A DNA stretch of 8,774 nucleotides from Phycisphaerae bacterium (GCA_030630315.1 DAOVNI010000045.1:1-8774); one strand, 5' to 3'. Shown: positions 1-6,207, counted from the first letter of the stretch. Translations and numbers: made by a program. The notes: a model not told the origin generated them from the letters alone.

Positions 1-163
1 CGGGGCAATCAGAATTAGACCGGTAATCGTCCCAAGTTCTGTGGTTGATGGGATATTAGGGACGTTTACCTATTTGTGGGCGGGATTAAAGGTGTCCGGT
101 ACTTTTTGAGTTGTGATGGGCAAGCGGGAACGCCGGCAACAAGAGCGGAGGTAAGAGAAAATA

Positions 164-370
164 ATGAAAGAGATACCATTAGGCAACGGCCAAAACGCAA
201 AAGTTGATGACGAAGATTACGAATGGTTGTCTCGCTATAGCTGGTATGCCTACTACGATCCACAGCGAGGCAAAACGTATGCAGCCCACGACACGCCGGG
301 CGGAAGACGGGTCCTTATGCACGATGTCATTATGGGCCTTGATACAGTGGAAGACCAGTCTTCGAATTGA
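164..370 (+). pseudogene. Truncated AP2/HNH-type endonuclease, N-terminal fragment
   Basis: The 68 codons resemble the N-terminal part of free-standing HNH endonucleases that carry an AP2-like DNA-binding region. The start MKEIPL, then VDDEDYEWLS, a Trp-Tyr pair, a Tyr-Ala-Ala strand and the segment ending LMHDVIMGLD follow that family in order. In such proteins this is followed by the zinc-finger-like HNH core (a DH..GN..NNR stretch, then LRI and a second His/Asn). Here the core is missing: the frame runs into a TGA at 368-370. One frame over, the next codons read SLRIEHQESN, which could be the far side of the HNH motif, so an internal deletion with frameshift is likely. A good ribosome site, GGAGGT at 147-152, lies 11 bases before the ATG, so the decay looks fairly recent. 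The family call is from pattern memory; a short unrelated ORF remains possible. Confidence 0.6.
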
Positions 371-384
371 GCATCAAGAATCCA

Positions 385-442
385 ACTTTAGCTCACTTTA
401 GGCACTTTAGCTCACTTTAGGCACTTTAGTTCACTTTAGCTC
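385..442. repeat. Short tandem repeat, six units of ACTTTAG(G/C/T)(T)C
   Basis: Six head-to-tail units begin at 385, 395, 404, 414, 423 and 433. Units ending GCTC (10 bp) alternate with units ending GGC (9 bp), so the first four form two copies of a 19-bp dimer; the last two end GTTC and GCTC. The array starts right where the decayed endonuclease gene stops making sense. No coding role is apparent. Confidence 0.9.
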
Positions 443-504
443 ACTCCTCACTAACGATTATTCAGCATCAACTCAAGAATCTGTGAATAATATAAAAAAT
501 TTAC

Positions 505-533
505 TTGACACCTAACTTTTAATATTGTATAAT
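505..533 (+). promoter_or_regulatory. Exact consensus sigma70-type promoter
   Basis: TTGACA at 505-510 and TATAAT at 528-533 are both exact consensus hexamers, separated by 17 bases, in an AT-rich stretch. Transcription would start near 540 and run rightwards into repeats. No convincing open frame follows: the first long one, from 687, is a low-complexity repeat. It either drives a non-coding or repeat transcript or is a promoter stranded by gene loss. The tRNA 420 bases downstream has its own closer promoter. Confidence 0.65.
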
Positions 534-571
534 ATATATCTAACTAATAGGCTAAAATTACAATATTAATA

Positions 572-621
572 AGGACAGAAGACAGAATACACGAGACAGA
601 ATTCAGAAAACAGGACAGAAG
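572..621. repeat. GACAGAA-rich degenerate repeat
   Basis: AGGACAGAAG occurs at 572-581 and again at 612-621. GACAGAAT copies sit between them at 581-588 and 595-602, so four copies of GACAGAA fall within 50 bases. All are on the same strand, and the stretch is strongly purine-biased. Confidence 0.7.
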
Positions 622-622
622 G

Positions 623-674
623 CACCACAGACACAAAGTTTTGAGATTCCTTTGTGCCTTAGTGCCTTTGTGGC
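623..674. repeat. Inverted repeat built of 8-9 nt CACAAAG units
   Basis: The left arm (623-640) and right arm (650-674, reverse complement) are both made of short units related to CACAAAG: two on the left, three on the right. CACAAAG at 632-638 pairs with CTTTGTG at 650-656 around an 11-base loop. The unit resembles those at 6234-6260, 6349-6366 and 7016-7043, so the four arrays look like one family. There is no T-run after the hairpin, so it does not look like a terminator. Confidence 0.7.
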
Positions 675-686
675 TATGAGTCATTT

Positions 687-890
687 ATGCAAAACAAACC
701 CAATTTCCCGGATGAGCAAATGAACGTAAATAAAGTATTAACAAGGGATTATGAAAATAAATCCAATTGGAAACTTGATGAAAACAAAGCCAATACAAAG
801 CCAATCAAACCCAAAACAAAGCCAATCAAACCCAAAACAAACCCAATACAAACCCAATACAAACCCAATCAAACCCAATTTCAAACAGGG
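687..890 (+). repeat. A/C-rich dispersed-type repeat with tandem core 786-882
   Basis: The core at 786-882 holds nine units of 10-12 bases built on AAACCCAAT(A)C or AAAGCCAAT(A)C. A composite 21-bp unit is perfectly duplicated at 797-817 and 818-838; single units then start at 839, 850, 861 and 871. The plus strand is almost all A and C. A frame stays open from the ATG at 687 to 1079, but it runs through the tRNA and its repeated Lys-Pro/Asn-Gln-Thr-Gln translation is what the nucleotide repeat forces. I therefore do not call a protein. I recall similar translated tracts, with openings like MQNKPNF, in planctomycete drafts, which would make this one copy of a dispersed family; that is memory only. 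On the minus strand the core carries six GGG runs. Confidence 0.7.
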
Positions 891-918
891 CGCCTGCTGA
901 TTGACCCGATGTTGCCTC

Positions 919-947
919 TTTACAAACCAGGCAACCATCAGTATTAT
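919..947 (+). promoter_or_regulatory. Promoter of the tRNA-Thr gene
   Basis: TTTACA at 919-924 and TATTAT at 942-947 each match the sigma70 consensus at five of six positions, with an ideal 17-base spacer. Transcription would start near 954, about seven bases before the mature 5' end of the tRNA, a usual leader length for a tRNA gene. It probably also transcribes the zinc-ribbon-LarE gene, since no terminator is visible after the tRNA. Confidence 0.6.
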
Positions 948-960
948 ATCCGGCATATAC

Positions 961-1032
961 GCCGATGTAGCTCAATGGTAGAGCGCAGCTTTCGTAAAGC
1001 TGAGGTTGTGGGTCCGAATCCCTCCATCGGCT
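961..1032 (+). tRNA. tRNA-Thr (anticodon CGT) with atypical T arm
   Basis: A full cloverleaf can be drawn. The acceptor stem is seven perfect pairs (961-967 with 1025-1031). The D stem GCTC/GAGC encloses a loop with GG. The anticodon stem CAGCT/AGCTG encloses the loop TTCGTAA, giving anticodon CGT, which reads the Thr codon ACG. The variable loop is five bases, and T at 1032 is the discriminator. The CCA end is not encoded. Two features are odd. The T loop begins T-C-C instead of the nearly universal T-T-C, so the usual pseudouridine-55 position (base 1014) is C. The T stem also has a T-T mismatch (1009 with 1023). A tRNA reading CGT is usually dispensable because a TGT-anticodon Thr tRNA can read ACG by wobble, so relaxed selection is plausible. 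Transcription probably starts at the promoter at 919-947. Confidence 0.9.
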
Positions 1033-1077
1033 TTGTGAATCTGGGTTATGAAAAAGTTTGGTTTGATTGTAAAAAGT

Positions 1078-1092
1078 GAGGGAAAAAGTGTG
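1078..1092 (+). promoter_or_regulatory. Ribosome binding site that sets a GTG start
   Basis: GAGGG at 1078-1082 lies seven bases before an in-frame GTG at 1090. The upstream in-frame ATG at 1048 has no Shine-Dalgarno sequence and sits only 15 bases after the tRNA. The GTG start gives a protein opening with a CPVC zinc knuckle at residue 5, typical of small zinc-ribbon proteins. The Met codon at 1399, where a stand-alone LarE would begin, also lacks a ribosome site. Confidence 0.65.
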
Positions 1093-2232
1093 AAACTGAA
1101 CTGTCCAGTTTGCCTAAGAAGAATACCGTGGCGGTATAGGTTTTTTAGATCTGCAAAAACAATCGGTCTGCGAAAATCCTTTCCCTGTCCACACTGTGGC
1201 AATATCCTTATCTGGTCGAAATGGCCTTATAGATTGATGTGGCTCGGACTATGCTGCATGATTATTGCGGTTTTGATTGCTTACTTAACAGAATCCGTAG
1301 TCGCGGAAATAGCAACCTGGGTAGGAATGGGTCTGGCCTTTATGGGTGCTCTTAAATGTAGATTTGAGGCAGTACATCAAAATATTGGTCAGTTAAAGAT
1401 GTCTGTTAGGAAAAAATACAATTCGCTTCAAGAAATACTCAAAAAGCTGGGTAAAGTCGTTGTTGCGTACTCCGGCGGGGTGGATAGCACCTTTCTTTTG
1501 AAGGCGGCGGTCGATACGCTGGGGGCTGAAAACGTGCTGGCTTGTATCGCTAAAGGGCCGGCTCTGCCACAAAGCCAATACGCCCGGGCAATCGAGACGG
1601 CAAAAAATATAGGTGTCAATGTCCAGACAGTCGAGCCAGATGAAATGGCTGATGCGGCATACTCAGCCAACAAGGCCGACCGCTGCTTCCACTGCAAAGG
1701 TCATCTTTATGGAATCCTTACCGATATTGCCAAAGAGGGCAATTTTAATTACGTCATTTCCGGCCACAATTTCGATGACAAGGATGATTTTCGGCCGGGT
1801 AATCGCGCAGCTAAAAGTTTTGGCATTCGCAGCCCACTAATGGAGGCGGAACTTACCAAGGACGACATTCGCCAACTGAGCAGAGAATTGGATTTGCCTA
1901 CGGCCGACATTCCTGCGTCACCCTGTTTAGCTTCGAGAATCAGCTATGGTCTGGAAATCACGGAGCAGCGGCTCAAACAAATCGAGCAGGCCGAAGAGTT
2001 CCTGAAAACATTAGACCTGGTTGAATTTCGTGTCCGCCATCACGACACTATCGCTCGAATCGAGGTCAACCCGCAGGATATCGACAAAGTTACGACGGAG
2101 CCGGCCCGCTCACAAATTGTCGAAAAATTAAAATCGCTCGGCTTCAAGTTCATAACCGTTGACCTGCAGGGCTTCCGCTCCGGCTCGCTCAACGAACCAC
2201 TCTCGGAAGACGAAAAGCGAAAAAGCCTTTAG
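1090..2232 (+). CDS. larE: Membrane zinc-ribbon-LarE fusion (ATP-dependent sacrificial sulfur transferase)
   Basis: The C-terminal 277 residues are a complete LarE. LarE proteins activate a carboxylate of pyridinium-3,5-biscarboxylic acid mononucleotide with ATP and replace oxygen with sulfur, a step in making the nickel-pincer cofactor of lactate racemase and related enzymes. Visible marks (numbered from the GTG) are the PP-loop SGGVDS at 128-133, a C-x2-C pair at 199 and 202 (RCFHCK), CLASR with Cys279, and a late RSGSLNE motif. Three cysteines suggest the type that holds an Fe-S cluster rather than the single-Cys sacrificial type; this is inferred from family knowledge. The first 103 residues are extra: a zinc ribbon with knuckles C5/C8 and C33/C36, then two hydrophobic helices at about 49-66 and 72-88. 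This would leave ribbon and LarE both in the cytoplasm, tethered to the membrane. The extension is lower in GC (about 44% against 52% in lines I counted). No larB or larC is nearby. It could instead be two genes joined by loss of a stop codon, or LarE could start at 1399. Confidence 0.85.
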   Translation: MKLNCPVCLRRIPWRYRFFRSAKTIGLRKSFPCPHCGNILIWSKWPYRLMWLGLCCMIIAVLIAYLTESVVAEIATWVGMGLAFMGALKCRFEAVHQNIGQLKMSVRKKYNSLQEILKKLGKVVVAYSGGVDSTFLLKAAVDTLGAENVLACIAKGPALPQSQYARAIETAKNIGVNVQTVEPDEMADAAYSANKADRCFHCKGHLYGILTDIAKEGNFNYVISGHNFDDKDDFRPGNRAAKSFGIRSPLMEAELTKDDIRQLSRELDLPTADIPASPCLASRISYGLEITEQRLKQIEQAEEFLKTLDLVEFRVRHHDTIARIEVNPQDIDKVTTEPARSQIVEKLKSLGFKFITVDLQGFRSGSLNEPLSEDEKRKSL

Positions 2233-2255
2233 CCAGAGCTTGCAGTATTTTGAAG

Positions 2256-2276
2256 GCCCGGGTTAAACATTCGGGC
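2256..2276. terminator. Possible hairpin between convergent genes
   Basis: GCCCG at 2256-2260 pairs with CGGGC at 2272-2276 around an 11-base loop, in the 43-base gap between the larE and gamma-glutamyltranspeptidase stop codons. It touches the latter's stop codon. Neither strand has a clear T-run after the stem, so intrinsic termination is doubtful. Confidence 0.25.
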
Positions 2277-4018
2277 TAATAGCCTATTGCGCAGCCGTCC
2301 TTGCGTGGGTCGGAGCCGCCGAAATAACGGCGTGGGTTTGTTTTACGCCAGATGCCCTGATAGCCGCCGAATGCCCCTACGCTGGCTCGGAGCTTATGGC
2401 CCATGTCGGCCAGTTTGCGTTTTACCGATTCGTCAATGTGTCTTTCAAACGACACGGTACCCGGCCCGACCATTTTGTATCCGGTGGGTGTGGAGCTTTC
2501 GGAATGCTGGACGCGCGGCTGTTCACCAGCCTGCTGCACCGACATACCGAAATCGATGAGGTTCATCAGCACCTGGGCGTGTCCCTGCGGCTGGAAGTCG
2601 CCGCCCATCACTCCAAACGAAAACAGGGGCTTGCCGCCCCGTGTCACAAATCCGGGGATGATGGTATGAAACGGCCGCTTGTGAGGCTCCAGTTTATTCA
2701 GGTCATTCGGATTAAGCGAGAACAGCTGTCCCCTGTTCTGCAGGCAGAAGCCCAGACCATCGGGCACCAGATGCGAACCCCAGCCGTGGTAAGTACTCTG
2801 GATGAGTGAAATCATATTGCCTTGTTTATCAGCGGCGGTCAGGTAAATAGTGTCGGATGGGCCGGTCAACCTGCCCGCGGCAACTTTTTGGGCGGCGCGT
2901 TTCGGATTGATTAGCCTGGCCCGCTGTTTGGCGTATTCTTTGGAGATAAGCCGTTTTAAGGGGACATCGGCGAAGTCCATATCCGCATAGTAAATCGCAC
3001 GGTCCTCGAAAGCCAGTTTCTTGGCCTCAATGAAAAGATGCAGATGCTCGGCGGAGTTCGGCTTTAATGATGGGATGTCAAAATTCTCCAACATGTTTAA
3101 TATTTGCAAAGCGGCAATGCCCTGGCCGTTCGGCGGAAGTTCCCAGACGTCATAGCCGCGATAATTCGAAGTTGCCGGCTCGACCCACGTAGCGGTATGG
3201 TCGCGGAAGTCGCGCATCGCGAAGCGTCCGCCCTGTGCCTTTGAGAACTTAACGATTCTCTCGGCGATTTCTCCCTTATAAAAAGCCGGTGCGCCGCCTT
3301 TAGCGATAGTCTCGAAGAAGCTCGCCATATCGGGATTTTTGAAGATGTCCCCGAAGCGGCGTCCCCTGCCGTCCGGCGAGAAGGTGCGGGCGAGGGTTGG
3401 AAATCTCTTAGCGTCGATTGGCGACCAGGCGATTATCGGAGAGACGGCGAAACCATCGCGTGCATAATAAATGGCCGCCTCCAGAATCCGGGCCATACTC
3501 AAGCTGCCGAACCTATCGCGGAGTGCTTCCCAGCCGCTTACACAGCCGGGCACGCTCCAGGAGAGAGGGCTGTATGCCGGGATACGCTTCAATCCGAGCG
3601 CCCGGGCGTCACGCAGGCTCCAATCGTAAGGTGAGCGGCCGCTGGCGTTGAGACCGTACAGCTTCTTGTCCTTTTCGACCCAGGCGATGGCAAACAGGTC
3701 GCCGCCCGGCCCGCAGCTCATCGGCTCCACCACGCTCAACATTGCATTGGCACAAATCGCAGCGTCAATAGCATTGCCGCCCGCTTTGAGAATGTCGATA
3801 CCGGCCATACTGGCCAGCGGCTGGCTGGAGCAGACAATTCCATTTTGACAGACCACGGTCGAACGGTTTTGATTTCTATTGCGCAGCATTTTGCGGTCGA
3901 TAAACACGCTGTCACCTGCCGGATTAGTGCTGGCGCCCCGGGCAAAAGATGAATTCCAGCTCAGAAGAGCCGATGTACAGGCACCTCCGGCAAGTTTCAG
4001 AAATGAACGTCGTTTCAT
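2276..4018 (-). CDS. ggt: Tat-exported gamma-glutamyltranspeptidase
   Basis: This 580-residue protein is a full-length member of the Ntn-hydrolase family that cleaves or transfers gamma-glutamyl groups from glutathione and related peptides. It opens with a twin-arginine signal (RRSFLKLAGG at 3-12) and a hydrophobic stretch, with a likely cleavage near residue 28, so it should act outside the cytoplasmic membrane. Family marks in order are AGGNAIDA (79-86), EPMSCGPGGD (98-107), SGRSP with the probable substrate-binding Arg128, PPNGQGIA (295-302), the nucleophile region SDTIYL with Thr390, LQNRG (426-430), KRPFHTIIPG (447-456), MGGDFQPQGH (471-480) and the terminal SDPRKDG motif. Self-cleavage before Thr390 would give subunits of about 361 (after signal removal) and 191 residues. 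The HTIIP and LQNRG motifs put it nearer the YwrD-like branch than E. coli Ggt, so the natural substrate is uncertain. The start is supported by GGAGG (4027-4031) eight bases upstream. It is last in the minus-strand run and convergent with larE. Confidence 0.93.
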   Translation of the reverse strand: MKRRSFLKLAGGACTSALLSWNSSFARGASTNPAGDSVFIDRKMLRNRNQNRSTVVCQNGIVCSSQPLASMAGIDILKAGGNAIDAAICANAMLSVVEPMSCGPGGDLFAIAWVEKDKKLYGLNASGRSPYDWSLRDARALGLKRIPAYSPLSWSVPGCVSGWEALRDRFGSLSMARILEAAIYYARDGFAVSPIIAWSPIDAKRFPTLARTFSPDGRGRRFGDIFKNPDMASFFETIAKGGAPAFYKGEIAERIVKFSKAQGGRFAMRDFRDHTATWVEPATSNYRGYDVWELPPNGQGIAALQILNMLENFDIPSLKPNSAEHLHLFIEAKKLAFEDRAIYYADMDFADVPLKRLISKEYAKQRARLINPKRAAQKVAAGRLTGPSDTIYLTAADKQGNMISLIQSTYHGWGSHLVPDGLGFCLQNRGQLFSLNPNDLNKLEPHKRPFHTIIPGFVTRGGKPLFSFGVMGGDFQPQGHAQVLMNLIDFGMSVQQAGEQPRVQHSESSTPTGYKMVGPGTVSFERHIDESVKRKLADMGHKLRASVGAFGGYQGIWRKTNPRRYFGGSDPRKDGCAIGY

Positions 4019-4170
4019 CGTTTTTTCCTCCTTGTATATATTTGGAACTTTACAGGTTTTCTGACTTGTGCAGCTGCTCGCACCTGCGGTAACGCGAGTG
4101 CAGGCGGTCGATTTTCAAATAACGCCGGTATTGTTGCAGCGGCGCTGTCGCGACATAGCTGACGAATTTG

Positions 4171-5154
4171 TTAACCTGATTTGTATTTACCCTCATCCCT
4201 GGCCTGCTTTGCCAGAGCGGCGGCGCCGATTATGCCGGCATCTTCTCCTAATGTAGCAAAACATATTTCGACCGGCTCTTTCTTCAAAGTCCAGATATAT
4301 TCGTTGAAGAAATCCTTTATTCGGGCGAGCAGCGGTTCGCCGGCAGCAATCATTCCGCCGGCAAAGACTATCCGCTTCGGCTCTGTTATGTGCAGCATAC
4401 TTATACAGGTAAGTGCAAGTGCTTTGGCTGTCCCATCGGTTATTTCCCTGGCCAGCTCATCGCCGGCGGCTAAGTGTTCGTAAACATCTTTGCTGGTTAT
4501 TTTGCCTTTTTCGTCGAGCACTTTTTTTAAGCTGGATTCGTTTCCCGCTTCAACGGCTTCGGTCGCTCTTTTGGCCGTCGCATCGGCGGAGGCATACGCC
4601 TCCACGCAGCCTTTTTGTCCGCAGTTACATCTTCTGCCGTCCGGGTATATGATGATGTGGCCCAATTCTGCTGCATTTTCGTCGCATCCGTGCACCAGCT
4701 TGCCGTTGCTGATAACTCCACCGCCTATTCCCGTACCGAGCGTAAAAAAGACCATATCGCCGGCGCCTTTACCGGCCCCGACAACATATTCACCCCAGCA
4801 GGCCACATTTGCATCGTTATCAAAAACGACGGGTGCGCCGAGCTTTTCATTGAGCATCCGGCAGATTGGAACGTTTTTGAATTTTGGCATATTAGTGGAC
4901 TTTATTATGACGCCCTCGCTGTATTTTGCCGGTCCCGGCGTTCCTATACCTACCGCGGTGATGTCCTGCAGCGAAAGGCCCGAATCATCGAGCAGTTTTT
5001 CGACTGTCTGGGCCATTTTGTCAATGACGACGTCCGGGCCCATATCCGCTTCGGTCGCCACTGCTGTTTTACAGATAAGCTTTAGCTCAGAGTCGAAGCA
5101 GCCAATCTTGATATTTGTGCCGCCCAAATCGATGCCGATAAAAATTTCATTCAT
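4171..5154 (-). CDS. glcK: ROK-family glucokinase
   Basis: This 327-residue protein, normal length for the family, phosphorylates glucose to glucose 6-phosphate with ATP in the cytoplasm. Visible marks are the N-terminal phosphate-binding loop IDLGGTNIKIG (8-18), GTPGP (71-75), FDNDANVA with the catalytic Asp114 (111-118), LGTGIGGGVI (139-148), and the ROK signature. The signature comprises AELGH with Glu163 and the zinc ligand His166, then CNCGQKGCVE with zinc cysteines 176, 178 and 183. All expected catalytic and metal residues are present. A GGAG eight bases before the ATG supports the start. It lies 69 bases after galE, with an octamer repeat between, which suits glucose/galactose entry into metabolism. 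ROK kinases vary in sugar choice, so N-acetylhexosamine or another hexose is possible, though the sequence pattern fits the glucokinase group best. Confidence 0.9.
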   Translation of the reverse strand: MNEIFIGIDLGGTNIKIGCFDSELKLICKTAVATEADMGPDVVIDKMAQTVEKLLDDSGLSLQDITAVGIGTPGPAKYSEGVIIKSTNMPKFKNVPICRMLNEKLGAPVVFDNDANVACWGEYVVGAGKGAGDMVFFTLGTGIGGGVISNGKLVHGCDENAAELGHIIIYPDGRRCNCGQKGCVEAYASADATAKRATEAVEAGNESSLKKVLDEKGKITSKDVYEHLAAGDELAREITDGTAKALALTCISMLHITEPKRIVFAGGMIAAGEPLLARIKDFFNEYIWTLKKEPVEICFATLGEDAGIIGAAALAKQARDEGKYKSG

Positions 5155-5182
5155 TTTTCGTGCTCCGTGATTGCGTTTATGC

Positions 5183-5222
5183 GTTCACTCATTTACTCAT
5201 CCACTCGTTTACTCATTTACTT
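5183..5222. repeat. Octamer tandem repeat, five units of (A/G)TTYACTC
   Basis: Five consecutive 8-bp units begin at 5183, 5191, 5199, 5207 and 5215 (GTTCACTC, ATTTACTC, ATCCACTC, GTTTACTC, ATTTACTT). The array fills most of the gap between the galE stop codon, which follows one base later, and the ribosome site of the glucokinase gene. Looser relatives (CTCGTTA, CTCGTAT, TTCGTTT) stand at 6210-6230, just before the galE start codon. Confidence 0.9.
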
Positions 5223-5223
5223 T

Positions 5224-6207
5224 TCAATCCGGATAGCCGTCAGGGTGCTCGTTGTGCCATTGCCAGGCGGTGGCGACTATTTTTTCTAATTCGGGCAATT
5301 TGGTTTTCCAGCCGAGCTCATTTTTGGCCTTTGTGGCGTCGGATGTTAATACTGGTGCATCGCCCGGCCGACGGTCTGCGGCTACGACCTTAAAATCTTT
5401 ACCCGAAACCTTTTTAACCGTTTCAATTACTTCTCTGACTGAATAGCCCTCGCTGTTGCCTAAGTTATATATCAACTCGCAGCTCTGGTCCAATTTGCCC
5501 AGTGCCAGCAGATGCGCCCTGCACAAATCGTCGATATGAATGTAGTCGCGAATGCAGGTTCCATCCGGCGTAGGATAATCGGTTCCGTAAATTGGGATTT
5601 GGGGGCGTTTTCCCATCGCCGCCTGGATGGTCAGCGGAATCAGGTGCGATTCAGGCCGATGGTCTTCACCGAGGGAGGCGTTATTCCCTGCACCGCAGGC
5701 ATTGAAATATCTTAAAGATGCGTACCGCAGTTTTCCCGTTTGGCTTTGGTAGTAACACATTCTTTCAGCCGCCCACTTGGTTTCTCCGTAAGGGTTAATC
5801 GGCTTTTTCGGAGAATCTTCGGTAATCGGTACTCGCTCAGGTCTGCCATATACCGCGGCGGTGCTGCTAAAAACAAGTTTCTGAGCGCCGGCCGCTTCCA
5901 TCGCGCTCAACAAGGTCTGCGTGCAGGATACATTGTTGTGATAGTACTTAAGCGGGTTCTGTACCGACTCGCCGACCTCGATGAGGGCGGCAAAGTGCAT
6001 CACCGCCTCGATTTTGTATTTTTTGAGCGTCTTGACGAGCAATTCATAGTCGGCTAAATCGCCCTGAACAAGGTCGGCGTGCCCGACTGCCCGTCTATGG
6101 CCTGTGCTGAGGTTGTCAAAAACCACCGGCTCATACCCTTCGGCAGTCAGCATCGCCGTCATATTACTGCCGATATATCCTGCTCCGCCGCAAACCAGTA
6201 TTCTCAT
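5224..6207 (-). CDS. galE: UDP-glucose 4-epimerase
   Basis: This 327-residue protein interconverts UDP-glucose and UDP-galactose using tightly bound NAD, in the Leloir pathway and in supply of galactose units for cell-surface sugars. It is a short-chain dehydrogenase-type protein with the nucleotide-binding GGAGYIGS (7-14) at its start, DNLSTGH (31-37), HFAALIEVGES (71-81), and the active site: Thr116 in FSSTAAVYG where E. coli has Ser124, and Tyr140 with Lys144 in YGETK. RYFNACGA (166-173) and RDYIHIDDL (220-228) are typical GalE substrate-binding stretches. Length and motif spacing match the family with no gaps. Only a weak GAG precedes the ATG, but the Rossmann motif at residue 7 leaves no room for a later start. 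It lies downstream of the lipoprotein gene (127-base gap full of repeats) and upstream of the ROK glucokinase. Confidence 0.95.
   Translation of the reverse strand: MRILVCGGAGYIGSNMTAMLTAEGYEPVVFDNLSTGHRRAVGHADLVQGDLADYELLVKTLKKYKIEAVMHFAALIEVGESVQNPLKYYHNNVSCTQTLLSAMEAAGAQKLVFSSTAAVYGRPERVPITEDSPKKPINPYGETKWAAERMCYYQSQTGKLRYASLRYFNACGAGNNASLGEDHRPESHLIPLTIQAAMGKRPQIPIYGTDYPTPDGTCIRDYIHIDDLCRAHLLALGKLDQSCELIYNLGNSEGYSVREVIETVKKVSGKDFKVVAADRRPGDAPVLTSDATKAKNELGWKTKLPELEKIVATAWQWHNEHPDGYPD

Noticed and set aside
2..109. Possible C-terminal end of a protein entering from the left edge (35 codons, stop at 107-109)
   Set aside because: An open run this short is expected by chance fairly often, and I recognise no motif in it. 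Bases 1-163 otherwise show only the semi-symmetric motif at 88-107 and the endonuclease ribosome site.
385..442. CRISPR array
   Set aside because: The units are 9-10 bp and adjoin directly with no spacers. It is a simple tandem repeat, and no cas genes are present.
687..1079. 130-codon plus-strand open frame starting MQNKPNF
   Set aside because: It runs through the tRNA gene, and its middle is a direct translation of the A/C-rich tandem repeat. There is no ribosome site. It is better explained as repeat DNA lacking stop codons.
1048..1089. Upstream ATG at 1048 as start of the LarE fusion
   Set aside because: It has no Shine-Dalgarno sequence and adds 14 residues ahead of the zinc knuckle. 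The GTG at 1090 has GAGGG at a proper distance.
4019..4170. Hairpin (4077-4081 with 4094-4098) in the glucokinase to ggt gap as terminator or attenuator
   Set aside because: The stem is only five pairs with a 12-base loop and no T-run. No clear promoter for ggt could be placed in this 152-base gap either.
4490..5170. 226-codon open frame on the strand opposite the glucokinase gene, and a 156-codon one at 4615-5085
   Set aside because: Both are antisense to a gene with all ROK motifs intact. Their composition shows no family features, and they are by-products of the real gene's codon use.
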